A stretch of 46,862 nucleotides of DNA, taken from NCBI GenBank assembly GCA_025454495.1, contig JALOOI010000006.1:1-46862 (forward strand), read 5' to 3'. The number at the start of each line of letters is the position of its first letter. Positions within the stretch are counted from its first letter, which is position 1. The translations under genes and the position numbers were made by a program. The notes beneath the pieces are model-generated. The model had not been told where the DNA came from and ran no database searches. It saw nothing but the letters and a program-made list of their open reading frames with translations. Positions 8,393 through 15,977 of this stretch are shown piece by piece. The stretch comes from Anaerolineae bacterium. Its GTDB lineage: Bacteria; Chloroflexota; Anaerolineae; Aggregatilineales; Phototrophicaceae.

Positions 8393-9277
8393 TTAGCGCT
8401 GCGGCACAATCAGCGAGACGTTCATGGTCTGTTCGTCCAGGCGAATATTCTCCAGATTATGCTGCTGCACCCCCAGGCGATTATTCAGGATGGTGTTAAA
8501 CGCCTCCCCCACGGCGGGGAAAACATCGGTATACACCACCTGCACAAAGGCTTCGGAGGGCAGGCCGCCGCCGGTCATGGTGAATTGATCGGGCGTGACC
8601 GGGCGAATCATCAGCACATTGTTCAACCCCTGCTCGCCAGGCAGGATGCTAAACGTAATCAACACGCGGCCCGTCACCAGTGCATCGCCGCCGCTGGCGG
8701 TGATCTCCACCTGCACCCCCTGGGGCACAAAATCCACCAGGGCCGAGGTGACGGCCGGCAGCGACCGCAGCAGCAGGTTTAGCTGCTCCTGGAACTGCGG
8801 CTCGGTGATGATGACCCCGGCCGCAATGACCGGCGTGCCGGTGGACGTGGGGCGCACCGGCGCATCCACGCCGGGCGGCACCGGCGTAAAGGTGGCCAGC
8901 GTGGGCGCTTCGACAATGCGGGCGGTGGCCGTGGCGATGGCCACAAAGGTCGGGTTGGGCGTGCGCGTCACGCGGGGGGTAGCGGTCACGGTGGGGGTGA
9001 GCGTGGGCGTGTGCGACGGCGTGGGCGACGGCAGCGCCGTGGCCGTATAGGTGGGCGTGGCCGTGTAGGTGAGCGACGGCGTGAGCGTGATGGTGGCCGT
9101 CTGCGTCAGCGTGGGGGTGGTGGTGAGCGTGGGCGTGGGGCTGGCGACCGGCGTAAAGGTCTCCGAAGGCAGCAGCGCCACTGTCGGCAGCACCCGGTCA
9201 TCGGTGGCGGGCTGGCAGGCGGCCAGCAGCAGCACCAGCACCAACCCCGGCAGCGTTATCCCCATCCGTAATTTCAT
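8393..9277 (-). CDS. Lipoprotein with Thr/Pro-rich linker and C-terminal beta domain
   Basis: 294 residues. A type II signal sequence ends in LLLAAC, giving a lipidated Cys21. A roughly 90-residue Thr/Pro/Ala/Ser-rich spacer (TPTLT, TPTYTATA and similar) follows, then a folded domain of about 150 residues (EPQFQEQLN to the end) with alternating beta pattern and no family I can name. Such spacers hold domains away from the membrane in Chloroflexota lipoproteins. I chose the ATG at 9275-9277 because it starts the signal peptide; the longer reading from 9319 adds 14 residues with no signal function. It lies 15 nt upstream of paralogue 2 and may share its transcript. Confidence 0.8.
   Translation of the reverse strand: MKLRMGITLPGLVLVLLLAACQPATDDRVLPTVALLPSETFTPVASPTPTLTTTPTLTQTATITLTPSLTYTATPTYTATALPSPTPSHTPTLTPTVTATPRVTRTPNPTFVAIATATARIVEAPTLATFTPVPPGVDAPVRPTSTGTPVIAAGVIITEPQFQEQLNLLLRSLPAVTSALVDFVPQGVQVEITASGGDALVTGRVLITFSILPGEQGLNNVLMIRPVTPDQFTMTGGGLPSEAFVQVVYTDVFPAVGEAFNTILNNRLGVQQHNLENIRLDEQTMNVSLIVPQR
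8985..9165 (-). repeat. Thr/Pro-linker codon repeat
   Basis: Degenerate repeats of a GTGGGCGTG-like unit on the plus strand encode the Thr-Pro linker of the lipoprotein on the minus strand. Spacing is irregular and codon-phased, so this is protein-level low complexity rather than a DNA array. Confidence 0.7.
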
Positions 9278-9351
9278 CACTGTATCCTGTCGGCAGCAAA
9301 CACCACTACAAGCATACACCGCTTTTGCCCGCCGAAAGTTACGCCAGGGGA

Positions 9352-9385
9352 CGAAAAACGCCCCGACCAGGCAGGTCGGGGCGTT
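9352..9385 (-). terminator. Intrinsic terminator after the Fe-S oxidoreductase gene
   Basis: A perfect 12-bp stem (9357-9368 with 9374-9385; arm AACGCCCCGACC on the plus strand) has a 5-nt loop. On the minus strand the stem ends in TT and runs into further T residues (complement of the A run at 9354-9358). It sits 24 nt after the stop of the Fe-S oxidoreductase. Confidence 0.9.
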
Positions 9386-9408
9386 ACAGTCAGGGAATGG
9401 CAGCGGGC

Positions 9409-11463
9409 TTAATCGCCGGCGGCGGGCACCGGCTTCGCCAGGCGCTCGGCCATCAATTCGACCACATCTTTCACCACCGGGCCGGTGCCGGTATTGGCGC
9501 GGACGGATTCAAACATTTGCATACAGAAGGGGCAGCCCACGGCCAGCGTCTCTGCGCCGGTGGCGGTGGCTTCTTCGTAGCGTTCCAGGTTCACGGCCTT
9601 CTGGCCGTGTTCTTCTTCCTTCCAGAACTGGGCCCCGCCTGCGCCGCAGCACAGCGAATTCTTGCGGTTGCGCGGCATCTCCACCAGCGGCGCACCCATG
9701 CCCGTCAGCGCCTCACGCGGGGCGGCCACGATGTCGTTGTGGCGGCCCAGGTAGCACGGGTCATGGAAGGTGACGTTGCTCCACGCGGCCGGGTTCGCAC
9801 TGGCCGGCAGTTTGCCCGCCTGGATCAGTTCGTTAATCAGTTCCGTATGGTGAATGACGGTAAAATCGCCGCCGAACTGGTGATATTCTTTGCCCAGGTT
9901 GTGCAGGCAGTGCGGGCAGGTGGCCACGATGCGCTTCGGCTGCACTTCCTTCAGCGTTTCCACGTTGCCGGTGGCCAGTTCAAAGTACAGGTATTCGTTG
10001 CCGCCGCGCCGGGCCACATCGCCGGTGCAGTTTTCGGCATCGCCCAGGATAGCAAAGTTGACCCCGGCCGCCTTCAGCACGGTGACGAAATCGCGGGCGG
10101 TCTTTTTGGCGCGGTCATCGTAGCTCACGGCGCAGCCCGTCCAGTACAGAATGTCAAATGCGGGGTTTTCTTCCACCGTCGGCACATCCAGCCCTTCGGC
10201 CCAGGCCACCCGGCTGCCGCTGACCCCCCACGGGTTGCCGCGTTTTTCCATGTTGGTGAAGGCCGTCTGGATTTCGCCGGGCATTTCCGCCTGCGTCAGC
10301 ACCAGGTCACGGCGAATGTCCAGGATGTCGTACATCGGTTCATTGCCCACCGGGCAAATATCAATGCAGGCCCCGCAGGCCGTGCAGGCCCACACCGCCG
10401 ATTCGCTGATGACCGATCCCACCAGCGGCGCAGGCGATTCTTCGCCCATGGCCAGCAGGTTAAAATGCTCGCGGATGAAGTAACGTTTGTTGATCTCCAG
10501 CGCCGAGGGCGATAATTCCTTGCCGGTGAGGTACGCCGGGCACACGTCCTGGCAGCGATTGCACTGAATGCAGGCGAAGGCATCGAAGATTTGCGTTTTC
10601 GTCAGGTGTTCCAGCTTATTCGCGCCGAACTGTTCTTTGCTCTCATCGTCAAAATTGACCGGCTCCAGCTCGCCCAGCGAGGTGCGTTTGGGCCGGGTGA
10701 GGAAGTTGAGCGGGGCCATGAACAGGTGCGCGTGTTTGGTATAGGGGAAATAGGGCGAAAAGAGCAGGATGCCGCCCAGGGCCACCCACCAGGCCGCGTG
10801 CCGCAGCGCCGTTAAGCCGCCTTCATCAATGCCGGCAAACAGCGGCGCGACCAGCGTGGCAAAGGGCATGAACGGATCGGCCCCTTCCTGCGCCACCAGC
10901 ACCGCTTCGCCCAGGAAGCGGGCCCCCACATGCAGCATGATGAAGCTGGCGACGATCATCGAATCCGTAAAAACGCCGCCGGCTTTGACGTGGGGGTGCA
11001 GCAGCACATTGTCATGAAACGTGAGGTCTTTTTTGTTGGGCAGCACCAGCCGCCGCAGAATGAAATAGGCCACCCCCACCAGCACGACGATGCTCAGCAC
11101 ATCCGCCGCCAGCCGGTACACATCGTAAATGCCGGCCGGCAGCCCGGTGAGCGCTTTCAGCCATGCCTCAAAACCACTGATCATGCCGATCAGCACATCA
11201 ATGGCATTAACCAGAAAATAGAACGTAAAGCCCAGCACAATGCCCAGGTGGAACAGGCTGGCGACGCGCCGCGTCTTCAGCGTGGTCTCCTGGGTGATAT
11301 ATACCCGTATGGCGGTGAACAGGCGCTGTGGCAAATGATCCAGGTACAGCTTACCTTCGCCCCGGTTGATAATGAGCCACATTTTGTAGAAGCCCTGGTA
11401 AGTTGCCCCGACCGCCAGCAGCGCCAGCAGCACAAACAGCATCTTTTCGATTGGTGAAAGCAT
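9409..11463 (-). CDS. Membrane Fe-S oxidoreductase with CCG domains, EtfAB:menaquinone oxidoreductase-like
   Basis: 684 residues. The N-terminal 250 residues hold about five or six membrane helices of NarI-like character. Two 4Fe-4S motifs follow, CIQCNRCQDVCP and CTACGACIDICP (about residues 295-375), then two cysteine-rich CCG domains as in HdrB/HdrD and GlpC (CAVSYDD, CPHCLHN, HDPCYLGRHND, CCGAGG). This architecture matches the membrane proteins proposed to pass electrons from electron-transfer flavoprotein to menaquinone (EMO type). No etfA or etfB is adjacent, so the donor is inferred from the family only. GAGG lies 10 nt before the ATG. It is monocistronic with a strong terminator, and a lactate- or succinate-linked role cannot be excluded. 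Confidence 0.85.
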   Translation of the reverse strand: MLSPIEKMLFVLLALLAVGATYQGFYKMWLIINRGEGKLYLDHLPQRLFTAIRVYITQETTLKTRRVASLFHLGIVLGFTFYFLVNAIDVLIGMISGFEAWLKALTGLPAGIYDVYRLAADVLSIVVLVGVAYFILRRLVLPNKKDLTFHDNVLLHPHVKAGGVFTDSMIVASFIMLHVGARFLGEAVLVAQEGADPFMPFATLVAPLFAGIDEGGLTALRHAAWWVALGGILLFSPYFPYTKHAHLFMAPLNFLTRPKRTSLGELEPVNFDDESKEQFGANKLEHLTKTQIFDAFACIQCNRCQDVCPAYLTGKELSPSALEINKRYFIREHFNLLAMGEESPAPLVGSVISESAVWACTACGACIDICPVGNEPMYDILDIRRDLVLTQAEMPGEIQTAFTNMEKRGNPWGVSGSRVAWAEGLDVPTVEENPAFDILYWTGCAVSYDDRAKKTARDFVTVLKAAGVNFAILGDAENCTGDVARRGGNEYLYFELATGNVETLKEVQPKRIVATCPHCLHNLGKEYHQFGGDFTVIHHTELINELIQAGKLPASANPAAWSNVTFHDPCYLGRHNDIVAAPREALTGMGAPLVEMPRNRKNSLCCGAGGAQFWKEEEHGQKAVNLERYEEATATGAETLAVGCPFCMQMFESVRANTGTGPVVKDVVELMAERLAKPVPAAGD

Positions 11464-11535
11464 GACGTGCCATCCTCAAATAACCGTGGACAGTGGAACG
11501 CTGGTTTCTCATCCGTTCCTTATTTCACAACCTCA

Positions 11536-11564
11536 AGTGTACCATCCTGTGCCCAAAAGACCAA
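11536..11564 (-). promoter_or_regulatory. Candidate promoter for the Fe-S oxidoreductase
   Basis: On the minus strand, TTGGTC (11564-11559), a 17-nt spacer and TACACT (11541-11536). It lies about 75 nt upstream of the start codon. Both hexamers match consensus at four of six positions. Confidence 0.45.
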
Positions 11565-11670
11565 CACGCCCCGGCATGATAAACCTCACCTTCTGCGGCG
11601 GCGGATGTAAGCAGGCGGGCACTGTGCGCGTCTGAGAACCAGTGATTAGCCACGGATGGAGTGCAGCAGC

Positions 11671-12258
11671 ATGATTGATTTTTCCCCGGTCGATAAAGGC
11701 GAGATGAAAATTCTGGAGTTTTCCCGGTCATTCAGCGCGGAGGATTTAAAACGGGTGACGGCCGAGAGCATTGATTTTATGCTGGCGCTCATCGCCGACC
11801 TGGACGATGCCGCGGTGACGTTTGACCCCATCGACCCGGAGGCCAATGATCCGTTTGCGAAGCCGGGCGAGGAAAAAATTGGCTGGAGCCTGGCCCATTT
11901 GATCGCCCATGTGACGGCCAGCAGCGAAGAAAATGCGGCTTATGCCTCCATCCTGGCGCGGGGCATCGCTTACCCGGCGGAGCCGCGCCTGCGCTACGAA
12001 ACGCCGTGGCAGGACCTCACCACGCAGGCGCAGTGTGTGCAGCGCCTGGAGGAGAGCCGCCGCCTGCGCCTGGGCTACCTGGCCGCCATGCCCGACCAGC
12101 CCGACCTGGTGACGCTGCGCGGGCTGTCGCCGCGCTATGTGGAGCGCTTCGGTGATATGAATGCCTTTGCCTCGCTGCTGTTCGGGCTGTGGCATGAAGT
12201 GGGCCACCATGCCCAGATGCAGGAAGTGCGGCGGCAGGCGCTGGCCGCCAGAGCCTGA
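11671..12258 (+). CDS. DinB-like (DinB/YfiT superfamily) putative metalloenzyme
   Basis: 195 residues. The four-helix-bundle DinB pattern is visible: a helix with WSLAHLIAHV (first His pair) and a late helix GLWHEVGHHAQMQEV with more histidines, which together would form the three-His metal site of the superfamily. Members include thiol-dependent transferases and many unassigned proteins, so no substrate can be given. I placed the start at the ATG at 11671, with GGAG 9 nt upstream; the in-frame ATG at 11656 has no ribosome site. It is followed after 94 nt by the lipid kinase gene on the same strand. Confidence 0.75.
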   Translation: MIDFSPVDKGEMKILEFSRSFSAEDLKRVTAESIDFMLALIADLDDAAVTFDPIDPEANDPFAKPGEEKIGWSLAHLIAHVTASSEENAAYASILARGIAYPAEPRLRYETPWQDLTTQAQCVQRLEESRRLRLGYLAAMPDQPDLVTLRGLSPRYVERFGDMNAFASLLFGLWHEVGHHAQMQEVRRQALAARA

Positions 12259-12352
12259 CCGGGCAGCGAGAATCAGCAACGTCGGCCGGGTGACAGGGTT
12301 CATCTTTACACCTGATGTGTGTTTCTGTGTACTGCAACCCTGAGGGGGTCTT

Positions 12353-13258
12353 ATGCCGGCTGCGCTGGTCATCATCAATCCCCATGCCGCCGCCGGGGCC
12401 GCGGTACAGGTGTGGCACAGCATCGAGGCCGATTTTCAGCGCCGCTTCGGCGTGCCCGAAGTCGTCATTACGCAGTCGGCGGCAGAAATTCCGGGGCACA
12501 TCGCGGCGGCCGCCGCGGCCGGCATCCGCCAGGTGATCTCGGTGGGTGGCGATGGCACCAATCACGCGCTCATCAATGCGCTGGTACACCACAACCAGGC
12601 ACAGCCAGACCGGATGCTGACCTATGCCGCGCTGCCGGCCGGGACGGGGCAGGACTGGGCGCGGGGTATGGGGATGCCGCTGCACGCCCGCGCGGCGCTG
12701 GACTGGCTGGCCCGGGCCAAACCGCGCACGATTGATCTGGGGCATGTGGCCTATGATGACCAGGCCCGCTATTTCCTCAACATTTCCAGCGCGGGCATCA
12801 GCCATGATGTGGTGCAGCGGGTGGAAAAAGCCGATAAGCGCCGGCCGTGGACGTTTTTTAACGCGGCGGTGGCGGCCATCCTGCGCTACCAGCCCGAAGC
12901 GGTGACGGTACGGCTGGACGGCGAACCGTGGTACGCCGGCCGCATGTACATCATCGCCATCGCCAACGGAAGCTATTTTGGCCAGGGCATGTATGCCGCG
13001 CCCATGGCCCGCATTGATGATGGCTGGCTGGATGTGCTGGTGATGGCGGCGGTGAGCCGGCCGCGCCTGCTGGCCACGCTGCCCACCCTGTACAACGGCA
13101 CGCACCTGCAAAATCCGGCGGTGCGCGTCGCCCGGGCCCGGCGCATCGAGATCGACTGTGCGGCCGGCCGCCTGGGGATGGATTTGGACGGCGAGCCGGC
13201 GGCCGGGCAGCGCCTGGTCTATACCGTGCAGCCCGCCCGGCTGCACATCCTGGGTTAG
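12353..13258 (+). CDS. Diacylglycerol kinase-family lipid kinase
   Basis: 301 residues. The DAGK catalytic signature is clear: NPHAAAG near residue 9, GGDGTNH (65-71) for ATP binding, a PAGTGQDWARG segment, and the C-terminal DLDGE. The family phosphorylates diacylglycerol or related lipids (DgkB, YegS, BmrU). The exact lipid is not predictable. The GQDWAR stretch replaces the commoner GTxNDFAR. GAGGGGG lies about 5 nt before the ATG. The stop codon overlaps that of the convergent receiver gene in the tetranucleotide TTAG (13255-13258). Confidence 0.85.
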   Translation: MPAALVIINPHAAAGAAVQVWHSIEADFQRRFGVPEVVITQSAAEIPGHIAAAAAAGIRQVISVGGDGTNHALINALVHHNQAQPDRMLTYAALPAGTGQDWARGMGMPLHARAALDWLARAKPRTIDLGHVAYDDQARYFLNISSAGISHDVVQRVEKADKRRPWTFFNAAVAAILRYQPEAVTVRLDGEPWYAGRMYIIAIANGSYFGQGMYAAPMARIDDGWLDVLVMAAVSRPRLLATLPTLYNGTHLQNPAVRVARARRIEIDCAAGRLGMDLDGEPAAGQRLVYTVQPARLHILG

Positions 13259-13692
13259 CGCAGCACGCTTTTAAACGCCCGCGGCCCGTACTGGTCGATC
13301 ACCAGCGGGCGCACCGCGTGCAGCCCCGCCGCGCCTTCGGCCGTCAGCCGTTTGAACAAATCCATAAAGCCGTGCGGCTTCACCAGAAACACATCACAGC
13401 CTTTATCAAACGCACTCTGCATCAGCGACGGTTCATCGTACATGGTGGCCACGATGAGGCACGCCTGCGGGAAGGCCCGCCGCAGCCGCAGTGTTAGCTC
13501 CAGCCCGTTCAGATCAGGAATTTCCATGTCGATGACGGCCAGCGCCAGGCTGCTCAGCCGGCCGGCCTGTTCCAGCGCCGCCGCGCCGCTGGCGACCCCG
13601 TAAATTTTAAAGCCCGCCTGGCCCAGCAGACGCTCAAAAAAAATCCGGTTGGCATCCGTATCTTCAATCACCAGCGCAACATTGTCGGACAT
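13255..13692 (-). CDS. Single-domain response regulator (receiver only)
   Basis: 145 residues, a CheY-like receiver and nothing else. It shows the acidic pair Glu10-Asp11, the phospho-acceptor Asp55 in AVIDMEIPD, Thr83 and the conserved Lys105 in LVKPHG. There is no DNA-binding or enzymatic output domain, so it probably signals by protein contact or works in a relay. It is the last gene of the histidine kinase operon, 23 nt after the preceding receiver gene. GGGATGAGA precedes the ATG. Confidence 0.9.
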   Translation of the reverse strand: MSDNVALVIEDTDANRIFFERLLGQAGFKIYGVASGAAALEQAGRLSSLALAVIDMEIPDLNGLELTLRLRRAFPQACLIVATMYDEPSLMQSAFDKGCDVFLVKPHGFMDLFKRLTAEGAAGLHAVRPLVIDQYGPRAFKSVLR

Positions 13693-13715
13693 AGCTGTAT
13701 CTCATCCCTGAACCA

Positions 13716-14270
13716 TTAAGAAGATTTTTCGGCAGAAGAGGGTTTATTTTCAGCATCAGGCGCGGGCCCCGGGGGCGGCAGCAGGACCTCGCTGGTTTCG
13801 GTCGCTTTCGGGTCGAGGGCCAGGGCCTGCACCACGCCGGTCAGGTGTTCAGCGGAAAATTCTTCGGTCGCCGGGGACAGCGCCCCGGCATCCAGCCGGG
13901 CCAGCGCCTCCGTTTGCACCTGGTAACGCTGGAACAGGTCTACCAGGCGGGCCACCGGGATGGGTTTGGGCATATAGTCATCGCAGCCGGCGGCCAGGCA
14001 GCGCTCTTTATCGCCCACCATGGCATAGGCCGTCACGGCGATGATGGGCATGGTATGCCCCAGTTCGCGCAGGCGGGTGACGACTTCCAGCCCGTTCAGC
14101 CCGCCGGCCAGTTGAATATCCATCAGGATGAGATGCGGCTGCACCAGGTCAATTTTACGCAGCGCTTCCTCGCCATCAATAAAATTAATCACCTCATGAT
14201 TGCCCATGCGGGCCACCCGCTTCACCAGGAACAGATTGGCCGGGTTATCCTCCACATATAAAACGCGCAC
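13716..14270 (-). CDS. Response regulator receiver with Pro/Ser-rich C-terminal tail
   Basis: 184 residues. Receiver domain (1-120) has Glu7-Asp8, phospho-acceptor Asp51 (LILMDIQLAGG), Thr80 and Lys102 in MPKPIP. This pattern is typical of receivers used with hybrid or HPt relays. The last 60 residues are a non-domain tail ending in PPPGPAPDAEN and acidic/Ser residues. The start is GTG at 14270 with GGGAGG 7 nt upstream; that ribosome site overlaps the end of the kinase gene, whose stop is only 3 nt away, so the two are probably translationally coupled. Confidence 0.9.
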   Translation of the reverse strand: MRVLYVEDNPANLFLVKRVARMGNHEVINFIDGEEALRKIDLVQPHLILMDIQLAGGLNGLEVVTRLRELGHTMPIIAVTAYAMVGDKERCLAAGCDDYMPKPIPVARLVDLFQRYQVQTEALARLDAGALSPATEEFSAEHLTGVVQALALDPKATETSEVLLPPPGPAPDAENKPSSAEKSS

Positions 14271-14273
14271 CGT

Positions 14274-15779
14274 TTAACCTCCCTGGCCGGCAGCGGTGGA
14301 AGACGGTGCTGCCAGCGGGGTTTCCGCCAGCAGCCGGCGATCCGGCTGTGTTTCGCTGCCATTCTTATCCTGACCATGATAACGCTTGATGGTGAAAAAG
14401 AAGGTGCTGCCCTCCCCCACGGTGCTGGTCAGCCAGATGCGCCCCTGCATCAATTGCAGCAGTTGATGGCTGATGGCCAGCCCCAGGCCGGAGCCAGAAC
14501 GCGGGTCGCGCCCGCTGGCTTTGGCCTGTTGAAATTCCTGGAACAGGCGGGTGTGGTATTCTTCGTCAATGCCGGTGCCGGTATCCTGCACGCTAAATTC
14601 CAGCTCATCCTCCAGCACGCGCAGCCGCAGGCGGATGAAGCCGCTGTCGGTATATTTACAGGCGTTGCTGTACAGGTTCAGCAGCACCTGGCGCAGGCGC
14701 GTTTCATCCGCCCAGGCCGGCGGGATCGTCTCCGGCAGTTCCTGCTCCAGGCGCACCGGGCGCTGGCCCAGCAGCCCTCTGGCCGTGGAGATGACGGCGG
14801 CGATCACGGGGGTCACATCCACTTTTTGCGGGTGAATTTCCAGCTTGCCCGCGTCCACTTTGGCCAAATCCAGAATATCGTTGATGACGTGCAAAAGCTG
14901 GCGGCCGCTGTTGTAAATTTGCCCCAGGTCTTTTTCGTAGGCGTTGGGCAGGGTGACGTTATCGTACATGATGGGGAATTCCAGCATGGTTTCGCTGAAG
15001 CCGATGATGGCATTCAGCGGGGTACGCAGTTCGTGGCTCATGTTGGCCAGGAATTTACCGCGGAAGGTTTTGGCTTCTTCCGCCTGGGCTTTCGCCTGTT
15101 CCAGATCGCGGTTGGTTTCCAGCAGCTTATCCGCCAGGGCTTCGCTGCGCTTCAGGCTCAGTTGCAGCGCCTGGCGTTTTTCAAACAATTCTTCGTTGGT
15201 ACGGCGTTCCCGCTGGTAATTGCTGAGCGCCCATTCCGCAATCTGGTACAGTTCACCCGTCACCTGGGCGGCCAGCAGGGCGCTGAGCAGCATGAGGAAG
15301 ACGGCAAATACCTGATGCACGGTGAGATTTGCCGGGGTGAGCAGCGAGGGCGCGGCCAGCACAATCACAGCACAAGTGCAGGCCATCCCCACCGTGCTGA
15401 GGGGCGACAGCAGCAGCCCGATGATGAAAACCACCATCGGGAAGGCAAAGGGCAGCAGTTCGCGGGCCGTGGCATCGCCCAGGGTCATCATCAGGCCGAT
15501 GCCCGCCGCCGCCCCCAGGCCATAGGCCCAGGCGGCCGGGCGAGTATGGCCGCGCACCAGCAGCAGGTGCGTCACCAGGCAGCCGAACATGATCGTCCCC
15601 AGGCCCAGGGCAATGCTCACGTTGCCACTTTGCGCCTGGCGGCCGCCGGACGTAATGCCAAACGTCAGCAGCAGCATGACAGCAATGCCACACACCACCA
15701 GGGTGGAGCGATACAAAATTTTGAGACGGTCAGTTTTGACTTCCAGGGCAAAATCTTCGCGGGATGGCAGTGCCGTCAT
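14274..15779 (-). CDS. Membrane sensor histidine kinase
   Basis: 501 residues. About six N-terminal membrane helices (28-175) with almost no extracellular loop are followed by a coiled coil (about 195-240), an HisKA dimerisation domain with phospho-acceptor His249 in FLANMSHELRTPLNAI, and an HATPase_c domain with N box (NLYSNACKYT), DTGTGI and GSGLGL boxes. The input is probably membrane-embedded, such as membrane state or a small hydrophobic signal. I chose the ATG at 15777-15779; a GTG two codons earlier (15785) is an alternative, and neither has a strong ribosome site. It leads an operon with two receiver-only regulators. Confidence 0.9.
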   Translation of the reverse strand: MTALPSREDFALEVKTDRLKILYRSTLVVCGIAVMLLLTFGITSGGRQAQSGNVSIALGLGTIMFGCLVTHLLLVRGHTRPAAWAYGLGAAAGIGLMMTLGDATARELLPFAFPMVVFIIGLLLSPLSTVGMACTCAVIVLAAPSLLTPANLTVHQVFAVFLMLLSALLAAQVTGELYQIAEWALSNYQRERRTNEELFEKRQALQLSLKRSEALADKLLETNRDLEQAKAQAEEAKTFRGKFLANMSHELRTPLNAIIGFSETMLEFPIMYDNVTLPNAYEKDLGQIYNSGRQLLHVINDILDLAKVDAGKLEIHPQKVDVTPVIAAVISTARGLLGQRPVRLEQELPETIPPAWADETRLRQVLLNLYSNACKYTDSGFIRLRLRVLEDELEFSVQDTGTGIDEEYHTRLFQEFQQAKASGRDPRSGSGLGLAISHQLLQLMQGRIWLTSTVGEGSTFFFTIKRYHGQDKNGSETQPDRRLLAETPLAAPSSTAAGQGG

Positions 15780-15830
15780 AGTCACCGTCTTAAGAGAACT
15801 TTATTTAACGAGATTTTAAGTTACCGTCAT

Positions 15831-15858
15831 TGTATAACAAATGCCGGGCAACATACAA
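15831..15858 (-). promoter_or_regulatory. Promoter of the histidine kinase operon
   Basis: On the minus strand, TTGTAT (15858-15853), a 16-nt spacer and TATACA (15836-15831), within the most AT-rich stretch of the region. The predicted transcript start is about 45 nt upstream of the ATG. Confidence 0.6.
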
Positions 15859-15916
15859 ACGTTTTATTCATCCTGAATTGATGATCTTCATCACCGGCGG
15901 GCTAACGGAAGATAAC

Positions 15917-15943
15917 AAAAGACCCCGGCACGGGGCCGGGGTC
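15917..15943 (-). terminator. Intrinsic terminator after the SH3/FecR-like gene
   Basis: A perfect 9-bp stem, GACCCCGGC (15921-15929) with GCCGGGGTC (15935-15943), and a 5-nt loop. On the minus strand it is followed by TTTTGTTAT. A second, longer GC hairpin (15953-15974, 10 bp) lies between it and the stop codon at 15978. Confidence 0.85.
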
Positions 15944-15977
15944 ACACACAGCCGGCGGCCCCGGGGGGCCGCCGCGC

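Noticed and set aside
8985-9165. CRISPR-like or tandem repeat array
   Set aside because: Spacing is irregular and the repeats are codon-phased Thr/Pro linker sequence; there are no spacers and no cas genes.
11656-11670. Earlier ATG for the DinB-like gene
   Set aside because: No ribosome site precedes it, whereas GGAG lies 9 nt before the ATG at 11671.
14376-15881. A 501-residue open frame opposite the histidine kinase
   Set aside because: It is a mirror of high-GC codon bias. The kinase on the other strand has all expected motifs, and this frame has a His/Gln/Ala composition with no domain.
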